64,000 nt of DNA from Sanguinoderma infundibulare (lineage: Eukaryota; Basidiomycota; Agaricomycetes; Polyporales; Polyporaceae): positions 1,116,001 to 1,180,000 of the forward strand of contig JAVLRN010000001.1 in assembly GCA_032821775.1 (NCBI GenBank), in the 5' to 3' direction. Every line of letters begins with the position of its first letter. Position 1 is the stretch's first letter. The translations under genes were made by a program, and so were the position numbers. Positions 1 through 10,591 of this stretch are shown in pieces. The notes under the pieces were generated by a model, which did not search any database, was not told where the DNA came from, and saw only the letters and a program-made list of their open reading frames with translations.

Positions 1-409
1 ATCTGTAATGCTCTTCACACATACATACATCTTGGGGGAGATCAATCATCATGCGTGGGGGGGATAGAGTCGCAGTCGCAGTCGCAGTTCGTGTCATGAT
101 GCTGTTGTGTCAGGGTCCGTTCCCCCTGTGTGTCGTGCGTATAGGTTCCAGGTGGTGTGTGGGTCGTTGGAGGAAAACATTCGATTCCACGTTGCGGTAT
201 GTGGTACATGTACATGTGCAGAGGGGTATAGTACAGTTCGGAAAAGCATCATCGGACGGATGCATGCGTTAGCAGTTCATGGCGGAACGCGCGCCCAAGA
301 ATCCCACGTCCGCTTCTTGGAATTCAGGTCCAGACAGGGGGGTTGAGGAAGCTGAGGGTATAGAGGATGGCGAGATCGAGAAGGGAGCCGAAGCGATGCG
401 CATGGCGGT

Positions 410-997
410 TCACGCACGCGAACGCGAGGTCGACCTCGAGCGCGCCCGCTTCGACTGCTTCGGGCGCCGCTGCTTCCTGGCAGGAGGCCGGCCCCACGCA
501 AAGTTGTCGTCTTCGAGCATCTCGGCCTGTCACAATGCACACGCGCGCGCGCGCGCGAGGAGCGAGCGGGGTTCTGCCATCAGCGCCCGACGTCTCTGGC
601 GATAGATGGGGATGGGGGCCAGCGGGGCCTAGTTACTCACCGGTTGAGACGAGGAAGCGTCGGACGCTGATCCGACGGGCAGCGTGGGCGGGGAGGACAT
701 CGAAGGCTGTCGTGTGAACGAGATTGGAGTAAAAGCCACCGGTGAGATCGGAGTCGGGACGAGGGAGCGGGGGCGACAGCTCACCAGAGAGATGATGTAG
801 GACTCGCCGGACTCGAACGAGTCGAGGGAGGACCGTCGGTCGGAGCCGCTGGAGCTCTGTTACATCCCACGCGGATGGTGGGCGAGACGCGCAGATCGAC
901 ATGACCATCAGTACTAGTTGGCGATTTCGAGGACGGGGGTGCAATAGAAGGCAATACGCACTCTGGAGCTCCGGGACGAGAATAGCTTTGCGAACAT
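410..997 (-). CDS. Small serine-rich protein A, four exons, unknown function (paralogue of the gene at 20138-20603)
   Basis: I do not recognise this protein. Four exons (962-997, 785-856, 641-706, 410-526) join through three phase-0 GT-AG introns to give a 96-residue protein. It starts MFAKLFSSRSSR, has a serine-rich centre (SSSGSDRRSSLDS), then the block AEMLEDDNFAWGRP, and ends in a basic Arg/Ser/Lys tail. No signal peptide or membrane helix is evident. A TATA-like tatata on the minus strand at about 1221-1227 lies roughly 225 bp upstream of the start. The gene model is supported by a second gene in this window with the same four-exon, phase-0 layout, the same serine-rich exon 2 and the same AEM-acidic-AWG block opening exon 4. 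Longer single-exon frames across this stretch have no comparable support. Function is unknown; the basic tail could bind nucleic acid or membranes, which is inference. Confidence 0.68.
542..557. repeat. Alternating CG dinucleotide run
   Basis: An uninterrupted (CG)n run lies inside intron 3 of small-protein gene A, just upstream (in plus coordinates downstream) of the acceptor. Alternating CG can adopt Z-DNA and is prone to length change. It may affect spacing within the intron but has no visible coding role. Confidence 0.8.
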
Positions 998-2740
998 TGG
1001 GCAGATAGCGGTGGTGGCGATGTGGTTTAGGCTCGTGTGGTCGGTGGTGTTGCTGTCGTGAGCGAGGTTCCAGTGGGTGATCGGGTTGTGGCAAGACCGT
1101 GGGCTCGGGCTTTCGAGCCAGAGTAGCTTCTTGTGAAGGGACGGGAAGGGGAATAGGGTTAATGCTTGTGAAGCGGGAGGGCAGATGGACAACGAGTCCA
1201 CACCAGCTCCACCCCACGACCTATATACTGAACGCCTCGCGGCGTGACGCCCTGCAAACCCGGATGTCCGTAGGATTTAATTGGCTGGCGGGAGATCGTG
1301 CATCGTGCACCATCTGGCATTACTTAGAGCCGCAAATCGGCGTGAGCGGATGACGAAGCCGGGCAAGCGCATACCGTGACCTGCTCGTATGCTCGCGCTG
1401 TCGGCCACATCCACGTAACGCGGAGCAAGCAGCCGACGCCACCTCGCCATAATGTTTCGCCCGGTGATGGGGAGAGGCAGGGCACGCACCAGCTGACCAG
1501 AGCAATCGATGACAGATCTGGACAGTCGGACAGCCCTGGACAGTGCGGGGTAGCGGGGAATGCGGGGTCCGCAGCAATCGTCAACGGATAGAACGGAAGG
1601 TGGCTGCGAACATTTGTTCCGTGAGCCGAAGAGGGGATGCGATAGGCCAGCGAGCTATTGTCGTTTTGCCTCATTTGGATACGCGTTCCCAGCGTCTGCC
1701 CATGACCGAACGTCCGGCTCGGACAAGCAGAGACATGGCGCGAAATTCGTGCAGACCCGTGACTGGCTTATTCCTCGCCTGCGTACCTGACAGATTCATC
1801 ATCAGAGGGGAAGAGGACCATTTGGACGGTTTGTCAGACTGACCAGAGGTCATGCAGCGCGTCTTCGTGGCGTCCTGGGTGATGGGAAGCCGGCCAGAAG
1901 CTAGACGCTATCATAAAACCTAGGTCAGACGCCCACTCTGGAACTTTCGCCGAAGGGGCCACAAATGAAGGGAATGGCTGAGGCTCGCGGTCTCTCGCAA
2001 GCCTGGCCAGGCTGACCCACACGCTACAGTTTCATAAATCAGAGAAGCCAGAAAACTCAATGTATTCAGAGTAAGACCAGGCACAGTTGAGAATCCGCGG
2101 AGACAAAATCGGATGCTCGAATACCACAAATGGATGACGTATCCAGGCAGGAGACGGGAGACACTGAAGAGATGACACGCATGTAGGTAATAGTCCAGGG
2201 ACGCACCGAATCACATGTTGAGCGGAAGGGACAGCGGTTTCAAAAAGTCTAGCAGGTTCCGAGTCTTGCACCATCGCGGACTATCTTGAGGGGCGCCACA
2301 AATCCCCAAATAGCTGTTTCGTCCATGCATGAACGCGTTTCGACCCAACCTTGACTGGAGTGGGTCGATGCTCATCCCCATGGGAGGATGATGGGAGCTT
2401 TGCACCAGTCGAATGTGCCTGGTTTTGAGCGGCCCTGTGGGGTGACGGTGGTGCTGTAACGCTGAGCGGTGGCTGCAGTGCGGGTGAGATCCAATGAAAC
2501 CACGGCGCGTCTTGCCTCCCAGGCTTGCAAGGTTCGCCGTACTGCATGATAGGCGAGCGCTGTTACAGGCAAGCAACGTTTGGATAGGGCACCATGCGAG
2601 CACGTGCAAGGAACGTACCGTCGTTTGTACGTCTTGGCCAGAGTTGGGCATTGTCGGACCTTGCTCCCTCTGTGATAACGCCTCCCAATTACTACGCGCA
2701 TGTCAGGCGACATTCCCATCGGAAGATAAGCACAAAGCTC
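998..2740. other. Intergenic, no supported gene
   Basis: Apart from the TATA-like site near 1221-1227 serving the small-protein gene on the left, I see no frame with family resemblance or a convincing exon chain. Several frames of 70-146 codons are open on the minus strand (for example 2211-2651), but their composition is rich in His, Cys and Ser and looks non-coding. The right end is the 3' flank of the kinase gene. Confidence 0.5.
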
Positions 2741-4453
2741 TTACATTGTCTTGAAGAACGGATGCGCCTTGATCTCTGACCAAGTCGCCCGTTTCGAGGG
2801 GTCCTTATGCAGCATCTACAATGAAGATGAGTCAGTGTCGTACCGCCGCGCTATCAATGTCGACCTACCATTCCAAGCAAGGTTCTAGCAGCTGCGTCCT
2901 CGATACCATCGAGCTCCAACGGAAGCATGACCGTCCTCCTCATGACCTCGATGGTCTCTTGGGGGAACGCGATACCGAACGGTAACTAGGAGGCAGCACA
3001 GTTAGACAGAAGATGGGGGACAAGTGTTACCGATCAACGTACTTCTCCAGACAGCAGCTGAAACAGAACGACGCCGGCGGACCAGATATCGACCTTGTAC
3101 GAGTGTTTATCGCAGTAGACTTCAGGGGCAACGTAGCCAGTCGTCCCGATCCAACCCTCGGTCTCGTCCCCACACGGCTTGAGGGGTTGCTGTCGGCGCG
3201 GCTCCGAGAACCACGGCAGTTCGTGCTGGGCGTGACCGAAATCCCGGGAAAGGCCAAAGTCGGCGAGGACGACATGGAAGTTGTTGTCGACAAGGATGTT
3301 GGCGGGCTTCACATCGCGATGGACGACGCGCATCGCGTGCAAGGACTCGAGAGCAACGGCCAACTCGGCCATGAGTGAACGGGCCAAGTCGACGTCGCAC
3401 TTCTTCGCGAGGTAGCTGGTGAGATCGCCCCGAGGCACGTAATCCTGTGTCCTCAACGGTCAACGCGCTGCCAGTATTACGGGGTGCATGACGTACCATC
3501 AAGAGATAGAAGTACTTGGAATCCTCGAAGCTACCTCTAAGTTGGGTGAATAAAGGGTTTCCGACCAGCCTCTTCAGCGTGTGCTGCTCGGAGTAGATGG
3601 CGAGGCGATCGTTACGTTTGGAGTTCTTCCTGATGGCCTTCATAACTAGCACCTTGTCGGTAACCGTGTCGTTGACTAGCAGCGCGAGTCCACCCGAGCT
3701 GTGTCCGAGAAGCTTGAGTTGCTTGAAGTCTTTCGCCTGGAGTACTCGGCCGGGTAAGGCTTGTGGTCGCGTCCCCGCTGTGGAGTCAGCACCAGTATCG
3801 TCGTCATGCGACGCCGTGGACGAAACAGAGACGGAGGAAGAGCGGGGATAAGGCACGGTGAAGGTAGGAGTCTTCGTTTCCCGAGATCTGTCGCGAGACG
3901 CAGTCTTGCCATTCACGTCGACGACGATGGGATGTTCAGCGCCACAAGTCGAGGGAACCTCTACGAGCAATGCAGAAGCAGATTCGCGCTTCGAACGGGG
4001 AAACGTGTCCGAGCCCTTTGTCGCAGCAGAAGGACACAAGAGCTCGACAAGTTTCTCGATCTTGCAGGTAACCTGAGAAGCAGAATCAGCTCAGCGCGAC
4101 CAGCAAACCACCTGGAAATGGACGCACGATATTCCCTTGGGGATCCAAGTCCATCGACACGTGGACGTCTTCGACGAGGACAGGCTTGTTCGAAACATGG
4201 AACAGCTCGAACGGCTAGGCGACGATGAGACGAGGGATAGCGAACAAGCGCACCAGCTCACCGATAGCGCATCCAGGCCAGACTGCCCTGCAGCATGTTC
4301 CTGATCGAAAATACATGGTCAGCGATGCATACAACGAGGGAGGAAGTCATTAAGCACCTTCCGAGGACCTCGATAATCGGAACCGACTTCGGTAGACCCC
4401 GCAGACTCGGATCCTTGCCAACGGAAGCTTGCGAAGAAGTCCTTGAGAGCCAT
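2741..4453 (-). CDS. AGC-like serine/threonine protein kinase
   Basis: Seven exons give a protein of about 470 residues that phosphorylates Ser/Thr. The start at 4453 (MALKDFFASFRWQ) is followed by short exons ending near 4362 and 4258, an exon with PFELFHVSNKPVLVEDVHV, and a long Ser/Thr-rich stretch. The kinase domain opens at DFKQLKLLGHSSGG. It contains the ATP-binding lysine in VLVMKAI, the catalytic loop HRDVKPANIL, the DFG motif in LADFGLSRDF and the APE motif in TTGYVAPEVY. It ends MLHKDPSKRATWSEIKAHPFF, just before the stop. All catalytic residues are present. The glycine-rich loop is degenerate (GHSSGG rather than GxGxxG). Similarity in subdomains I-IV points to the AGC group, but no PIF or PH domain is seen, so the subfamily is open. 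An in-frame ATG at 4513 would add 20 residues. Confidence 0.85.
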
Positions 4454-7136
4454 GACGATAGAAGGCAGGCTGAAGACCAGTCGTGGTGGATTGGCGTGCA
4501 GTTGTTCTCCCACTCAGGCTTATATTCTCCGAACACGGGGCTGACACTGCGAGGGACATACCCCACTCGAGAGGCCAGCCCATTAGGATGACGTCTGGGT
4601 GCCGAATTTCCGAACGATCGACCGGTCAACCTCAGGATGAAGACCGGGAATGACTAGAGATCCGAAGCTTTCAGCGATCAGTTTTACATTCAAGGAGAAA
4701 CATCGCGCATATACCTGGGCTTGTCCATGTGCAATTTGTTTCTAGTACATGGCCATCATCCTTCATCTGGATATTACTGTCAAGCCGGAGTGTGAGTTGT
4801 TACCCTCGTTGGCGTTTCCGCGCTCGTCCTTTGTGTATGATGCTCCACTGCCGAAGACAGAGTGGATGATACCGATGGTTGGATTGGCGGCGGACATGGC
4901 GGTTGGACAACAAGCAGCTTTGGTCGATGGGCGTCATGGAACCTTCGGGCGTCTATATCGATTGGACACCAAAAACGGTTAAGTACGACTGTTTCGTCTG
5001 TGGTTCAAACTGCAGCAACTTGTCCGTTGCAGGGCTTGCGCACCTCCAGGATAAGTTCATGCAGGCGTGTATTGCGACCCACCCCAGGTTCTTGGGCTCC
5101 TTGGCGTCCACAGAAGCCAACTACGCCAATACTGCGGTACTCAATTATGACGTGCCTGACCAATAGAAAAGCGGAGAACTGGCGGGGAGGAAACCATGCT
5201 TGGTGTTTCCCAACCCCAGTCGCCTTGAAAGGCTTGGGTTTGGGAAAGGAAGATAAGCGCAGTACAGGGTATTCGTGGATTAGAGCCCTTCTCACCTCCT
5301 CACGTGGGATACTTTGAACTTGGTACCTACGGCTTGAAGTTCAAGCGGTAGAACTTGAGCTTGAGAGATGAGTCGAAATCAAGAATCGGATTTTCAATCG
5401 CTACGATGCGACTTCTGAGGCTTCATCGGTACCCCTCAACTTCATACGCAGTCGAAATGGGGCTGGTATAGAACAGTGGTGGGAACGGGAGAAGTATCCG
5501 TATACCGTGAGAGGGAAGCGGTTCCAAACGACTTGCCCGGTATGGCGTCGAACGCCCGCGCGGCAGATACGCCCAAAGCCATGGCACTCGGAAGTATTCA
5601 TGATAGTTCTGGAGGCGATGCGAAAATGAGCGCGTCGCTCCACTAAAGCTAAAGAAAGAACCGGACTAGGAGCTTGCCCAGAGAGAAGTGGACCGCAGTA
5701 AGCTTGGCATAGCCTTGAGGCCGTTGAGTATGATGCATATAAGGACGAGAGGGCGAGAGAGCTCACCAGCTTACAGCACACATCATTTGTACTCGACGAA
5801 CCCCATCTCAGACTTCCCTCCGCAATGTACTCCGCATCCAGCATCGACCTGGCAAGCTATCAGCCGACAGTCAGTTCTCATCCACTTGATATCCTATCGA
5901 CGAAGAATACTCACCATAACTCCACAACGTTTAGCATGCAGACAACCGCTGTTCGAAGTTGAAGGGCTTCATCCAACGCCTTGGGAATCTGCACTCCGCC
6001 GGGCACAGGGTGAGTATTCTAAAACCTCTAAGAGCTGTCTCAGTCATTGGCACTGAACAACTTCGATCGTAGGACATAACTCACATGCGAAATTCCCGGG
6101 TTGCTCATAGCGCCGTCAGCCTTGCGAAGAGCTTCTCGTCCGCTGTAAGTTCCTTCACGCCGAATCCAAGGAGCGACGGATTCTGAGAAGACGACACTTG
6201 CAGGCAGCGGAAATTTTCGACGATGACGATATGGCATGGAGTCGGGTATCTAGCCGGGCCTCCAGACCTTCCAGGGTGGCGAGGCGGCGCCACTTACACA
6301 AGCATCTATCTGAAAAGGTGTGTCCACTGTTCACGGTTCACAATGTCCCATTGTTGACGCAGAACTTTAAGGGCCAAGCAGAGATGCTCGATGGAGAGAA
6401 CTCGGCTTGGGCGCGTCCGCCGACGAACACTCAATGCTAGCACGGGGACCAGAGACCCTCTCGTACATGACGGCTTCTATCACGGACGGACATTAAGCTC
6501 TCAGGAAACCACTTAGCGCGGTTCTATTGTATCTGGCTGTCGACAAATCTAGGACTTCAGAATGTGGGGTGATTGGACATCCGTTTTTTTCATGTTGTGC
6601 TATGCCGTCAGTACTTACGAATCATACCTCGATATCAACCACCGCGGATCGAAGGTCTCAAAAGAGTTCGATGAATGCATGCTCCCAGACCGCACTACAC
6701 CGCATTGATCCGAGGTTATTCGAGTTGACGATCGACAGGGTTCGGGCCTGCGGCGAAGCGACCGTGGTCGCGTACGTATTAGGTTTCCAATGATAAGGTG
6801 AGATTATGAAGTACGCCGTGGTAGTAAGCCGTGCAATCCCCGTGGCCGAGTGGAGCCGGTTCGTTGAACGCGTCGGGGCCTGGCTCCAATTGGAAACAGA
6901 ATTTGTCAATGGAGATGGCCTATGAAGCCCTGGACGACATACCTTGTACTGCCGTAAAACGAATATGAACGAAAACTGAGTGATGGGATTATCCCAACTA
7001 GTTTTGCCAAAGAAAACGTTATGTTGATAACGCATAGCTACTACCATACATCCAAATCCGCATAAATAATCCAGGTGTGCAGGAGCAGGCCGAGAGCAGG
7101 TCCTAATCCGAGAGAAGTTGCGAGAGACGCCCGAGT
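4454..7136. other. Region with coding-like fragments but no resolvable gene
   Basis: No known family is recognised in these 2.7 kb. On the minus strand several stretches read like exons: about 6790-6930 (contains FCFQLEPGPDAFNEPAPLGH), about 6100-6260 (GFGVKELTADEKLFARL), about 5930-6010 (IPKALDEALQLRTAVV, ending at a good donor) and the open frame 5401-5844. I could not join them into one frame with canonical introns. On the plus strand 4749-5166 holds two overlapping frames, one with a small Cys-containing segment near 4990-5030. The region may be an eroded gene, or one or two short multi-exon genes I cannot resolve. Confidence 0.3.
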
Positions 7137-9175
7137 TCACAACTTCGCAAGTGAAAGGATATACGGAGAATTCTTCCGTGCCTTGACCTTGTCGACATCC
7201 TCGCGAGTGATCGGCTTGTACTCGTATCCATGGTTGTAGCCAAGCCTATCGCAGGGCCGGCAAGGAACACGATCGAGTGAAGGCGGTCAGCTTCAGCGTC
7301 AACCTAGAAATTTTGAACAGAACGGCCGCACCTCTTCCGCCCGTCTTCACCACCTTCCTGGTAGAACTCGGGCCTGCGTAGCAAGCTGCAGACGACCGCA
7401 CCGCCGAGACCGATGTTGTGGATAAGTCCGTACTTCCCGCGCTTGTCTGGGATGTCAAAAAGGCCTGGTGCCTGCATCGGTCCAGCCCCTGTGCGAAGGT
7501 CAATCAGTCCCGAAGACGTATGAGAACCAGACCCTTACATTGGCGGAGCTGCACTATAGAAGGCCAGTTTATCAGCGCAGAAGTGAGATCGCGACTCCAC
7601 GGAAAACGTACTCGTAATATAGAAGTGCATGCCGAGACCGGTCGCACCCAACGGGTGGCCCTTCGCCTCCAGTCCGCCGCTAGGGTTGATTACGTACTTG
7701 CCTCCGTACTAGAGGGTCGTAAGCTGCAGATTCTTAGCAGATAGATTGACGACAGACCGTGTTATCTCCCCGCTCGACCATCTTGTGCGCTTGTCCATGC
7801 TCACAGAGGCCAAGTGCGTCGTAAGTGAGAAGCTACGCAGAGGGCGTTGTCATTATAGGCAATACACGAGATAGATTTGGACCATACCTCATTCGCGGAG
7901 AAGCAATCGTGCAACTCGACGACGCCCACCTGATCACGGCCCTCCCCGTTCCTGAACCCAGCCTGGGAAAAGACATCGTCGGCACAGTTCTTCGACATGG
8001 TGTAGCCGACGACATCCATGGCGCTCCTGGTTTCGAAGGTAGATGGGTCGTCGGTCGTCAAAGCCTGGGCAATAATCTCGATGGCTTGGTTCTCCAGGCC
8101 ATGCTTATGGACAAAGTCCTCGGACGCGACGACACAGCAAGCACCGCCGTCCTGAATATATGTCCAGGTTAATAGAAGAGGCCGAGGAGATTGCGGTAGA
8201 ACGTACGGAAGTGGGGCTACACATGAACTTGGTCAACTGTTTGGTGATCTTCGGCGCAGCGAGGACTTGCTCAGCCGACCACCCATCGCGGAATTGGGAG
8301 TACGGGTTGTTAACGGAGTGTTTGTGGTTTTTGCTAGCTGCGAGAGCATATGGTGAGCGTCTGATATCAATATTCACAAAACCAACCCACCAATCTGAGC
8401 AAGATGATTGATATTTGCACCGAATTTGTCGAAGTACTCCTGCCCGCCGTTGGCGAACATTCGAGGGGCATTTGGGCCATAGTTCTCTCCAGCACCTAGC
8501 GTCTCCTCAAGTTCAACGGAAGTGGCCCCGAACACTGCGATGGGCGACTCCCTGTCCGGGAAGTTCGTACCGAGGCTGCCGCGGGCCATGCGCTCGAATC
8601 CTAGAGCGAGCACGCAGTCATATAGCCCGGACCTGACAAGCGTGTTCGCGTTGTACAATGCCGTGCTGCCAGTTGAACAGTTGTTGTTCACGTTCGTAAT
8701 TGGGATACCTGTCATTCCGAGCTGGTAAAGTGCTCTCTACATTACCCGTCAGTAACTGATCCCGTAAACACAGGTTTAAACGTGCTTACCTGACCGGCAG
8801 TTGAGTCTCCGTAGCAGTAACCCACGAAGGCGGCTTGGACCACATCATACGTGACGCCTACATGCGTGGATGCGCTCGGTGACGCAGAACGGGGACTTAG
8901 GCGTACGCCGATGATTCACATACCGGCATCGAGAAGGGCCTTCGTTGCTGCCTCCAGACCCATCTGAAGTGCATTCACATGAACACTTCATACGCCAACG
9001 TGCTCTCCGGAAGCTGCAGGCAGCTCACCTCTTCCGTAGTCCTTAAGCCTCGCGGCTGTCCCAAGGATTGTACTTCAGGAGATGATAACTCAACAAGTGT
9101 ATTCCACAGACATACCTTGATGAAAGCCGTGCACCCCACCCCAACGATGAAAGTCCTTTGTCCCTTGGAAGGCAT
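7137..9175 (-). CDS. Peroxisomal SCPx-type 3-ketoacyl-CoA thiolase
   Basis: Twelve exons encode about 463 residues of the thiolase family, subfamily of sterol carrier protein x. The enzyme cleaves (or condenses) 3-ketoacyl-CoA with CoA in peroxisomal beta-oxidation. The N terminus [18 protein letters not shown] is typical. The nucleophilic cysteine lies in [14 protein letters not shown], a catalytic histidine block in [11 protein letters not shown], the CoA/active-site loop in [14 protein letters not shown], and the C-terminal motif in [10 protein letters not shown]. The protein ends in AKL, a type 1 peroxisomal targeting signal also found at the end of mammalian SCP2. No SCP2 lipid-transfer domain follows, so this is a thiolase-only form. 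The start lies 288 bp from the downstream ATG of the divergent lipoyl transferase. The frame is intact throughout all splices I could trace. Confidence 0.9.
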
Positions 9176-9463
9176 CTTGGACTGACGAAAGGTTCAAGCA
9201 GTAGAGAACGGTTTTGCGACAATCTTCGTTGTCCGGAAAGAGATCCAAAAGCGCCGACGAGAGAGCTCTGTGAGACGTGCCACACTTACAGAGCCCGCTT
9301 GACGGCTTCCTGAGAAGACCGGAGACTGCGTGATTTACGGCATATGTTGCAGTCAGGTGCCAAGGGCCAGTGTGTATTGTGGCCAGCGCTGTCGCATGGC
9401 GCTCAAAAGCGTCTTCATCGTCAACCGCGTCCTGCTCGTCTCCTACCACGCCGGTCTGGGACC
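9176..9463. promoter_or_regulatory. Divergent promoter between thiolase and lipoyl transferase
   Basis: The thiolase start (minus, 9175) and the lipoyl transferase start (plus, 9464, or 9344 in frame upstream) face each other. Only 168-288 bp separate the coding regions, so the promoter must be shared or overlapping. I see no clear TATA box in it. Confidence 0.5.
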
Positions 9464-10261
9464 ATGGGCCTCCCACCAATTTTCTACCACTGCTTCAAGA
9501 CGCCTCTACCCTATACAAAAGCACTTGCACTTCAGGAGCGCATCCATGCACACCAACTTCTTGCTCGGAAGACATCAGGTCATCACCGAGACTACCTCCT
9601 CTTGCTCGAGCACCGGCCCGTGTACACCTTTGGAAGACGACAGCTAGAGTCGTCCGAGGAAATTGCGTCGGAGGCCGTCCGCCTTAAAGGTCTCGGTGCT
9701 GACTGCGTCTCCACGAAACGCGGTGGCGAGACGACCTACCATGGACCCGGTCAGGTCGTAGGATATCCCCTCCTGGACCTCGGTCGCACATCCCCGCCCA
9801 TGGGCATCCGAGACTACATCTGCAGGCTGCAGAAGACCCTCGAAGCGCACCTCATGGAAGCTCACGGCATTCAGCACATCCCAAACGAGCACACCGGTGT
9901 GTTCCTCGATCATCACACAAAGGTCGCGAGCATTGGCGTTCAAGTCCGACACCGTCTCACGACGCACGGCTTCGCCATGAACATCACTGACGAACCGCTA
10001 GCGTGGTTCGACAGGGTGGTCGCTTGCGGACTCACCGACGTCAAGGCCGGTTGCATCGCGAAGACCTCGAAGACGACGACCCCGGGTTCTATTTCTGTAG
10101 CTGCCGAGCTGCCCGGGCTCATTGCTAGGTTCGGGCTCATCACGGGGAGGGAGCTGGTCGAGTTGGATGTATCTCTGGAGGGGGAGGTCGAGGACGTGAT
10201 CAGGGCCACTGAGCAGGGCGCGGTCGAGATGGGTCCTTGGTCTCGTACGCCAGCTCTTTGA
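9464..10261 (+). CDS. LIP2: Lipoyl(octanoyl) transferase (LipB/Lip2 family)
   Basis: This intronless gene of 265 residues transfers octanoyl from acyl carrier protein to lipoyl domains (glycine cleavage H protein, 2-oxoacid dehydrogenase E2) in mitochondria. Family marks are HRPVYTFGRR, the RGGETTYHGPGQVVGYP block, KVASIGVQVR with the catalytic lysine, HGFAMNI, and VACGLTDVKAGCIAK with the catalytic cysteine. The frame stays open upstream to 9344; those 40 residues (MLQSGAKGQCVLW... with several Arg) could be a mitochondrial presequence or untranslated leader. I chose 9464 because homology begins there. Its divergent neighbour is the peroxisomal thiolase. The length matches the family. Confidence 0.92.
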   Translation: MGLPPIFYHCFKTPLPYTKALALQERIHAHQLLARKTSGHHRDYLLLLEHRPVYTFGRRQLESSEEIASEAVRLKGLGADCVSTKRGGETTYHGPGQVVGYPLLDLGRTSPPMGIRDYICRLQKTLEAHLMEAHGIQHIPNEHTGVFLDHHTKVASIGVQVRHRLTTHGFAMNITDEPLAWFDRVVACGLTDVKAGCIAKTSKTTTPGSISVAAELPGLIARFGLITGRELVELDVSLEGEVEDVIRATEQGAVEMGPWSRTPAL

Positions 10262-10544
10262 GCCCGTGCATACCATGCGTTGGTGGAGAGGCAGCTGGCC
10301 ACAAGCTGGCCACACTTTGACAGTGCGTACTTGTAATCTCATTGATCATTTCGCAATGTTCTTGGCCATGATGCTGTGCGACGTCCATCTGCTGTTCGGT
10401 CATCCCCGGCCAACATCAGCTGCGATGGTCGATAATTTCGACTGTCGCTGCTGTTTGCCACCTTTATCTTGCAAACGTTGTTCTGGAGGATGCAGTAATC
10501 CGATATTCTACTGTTGTGACGTTACCTTGTCTCGATATGACGAA

Positions 10545-10591
10545 TGTTGCGCGTCCTTGCAAGGACTATACATGTGCAAGGACGCGCGACA
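10545..10591. repeat. 17-bp inverted repeat (hairpin)
   Basis: The arms 10545-10561 (TGTTGCGCGTCCTTGCA) and 10575-10591 are reverse complements with one mismatch, separated by a 13-nt loop. The structure lies about 285 bp beyond the stop of the lipoyl transferase gene, in a region with no gene. It could be the remnant of a mobile-element end, a structured RNA or a cruciform; sequence alone does not decide. Confidence 0.75.

Noticed and set aside
633..1217. A 194-codon minus-strand frame over small-protein gene A
   Set aside because: It runs straight through predicted introns and exons in another phase and is Pro/His/Arg-rich. The four-exon model matches a second gene in the window, this frame does not.
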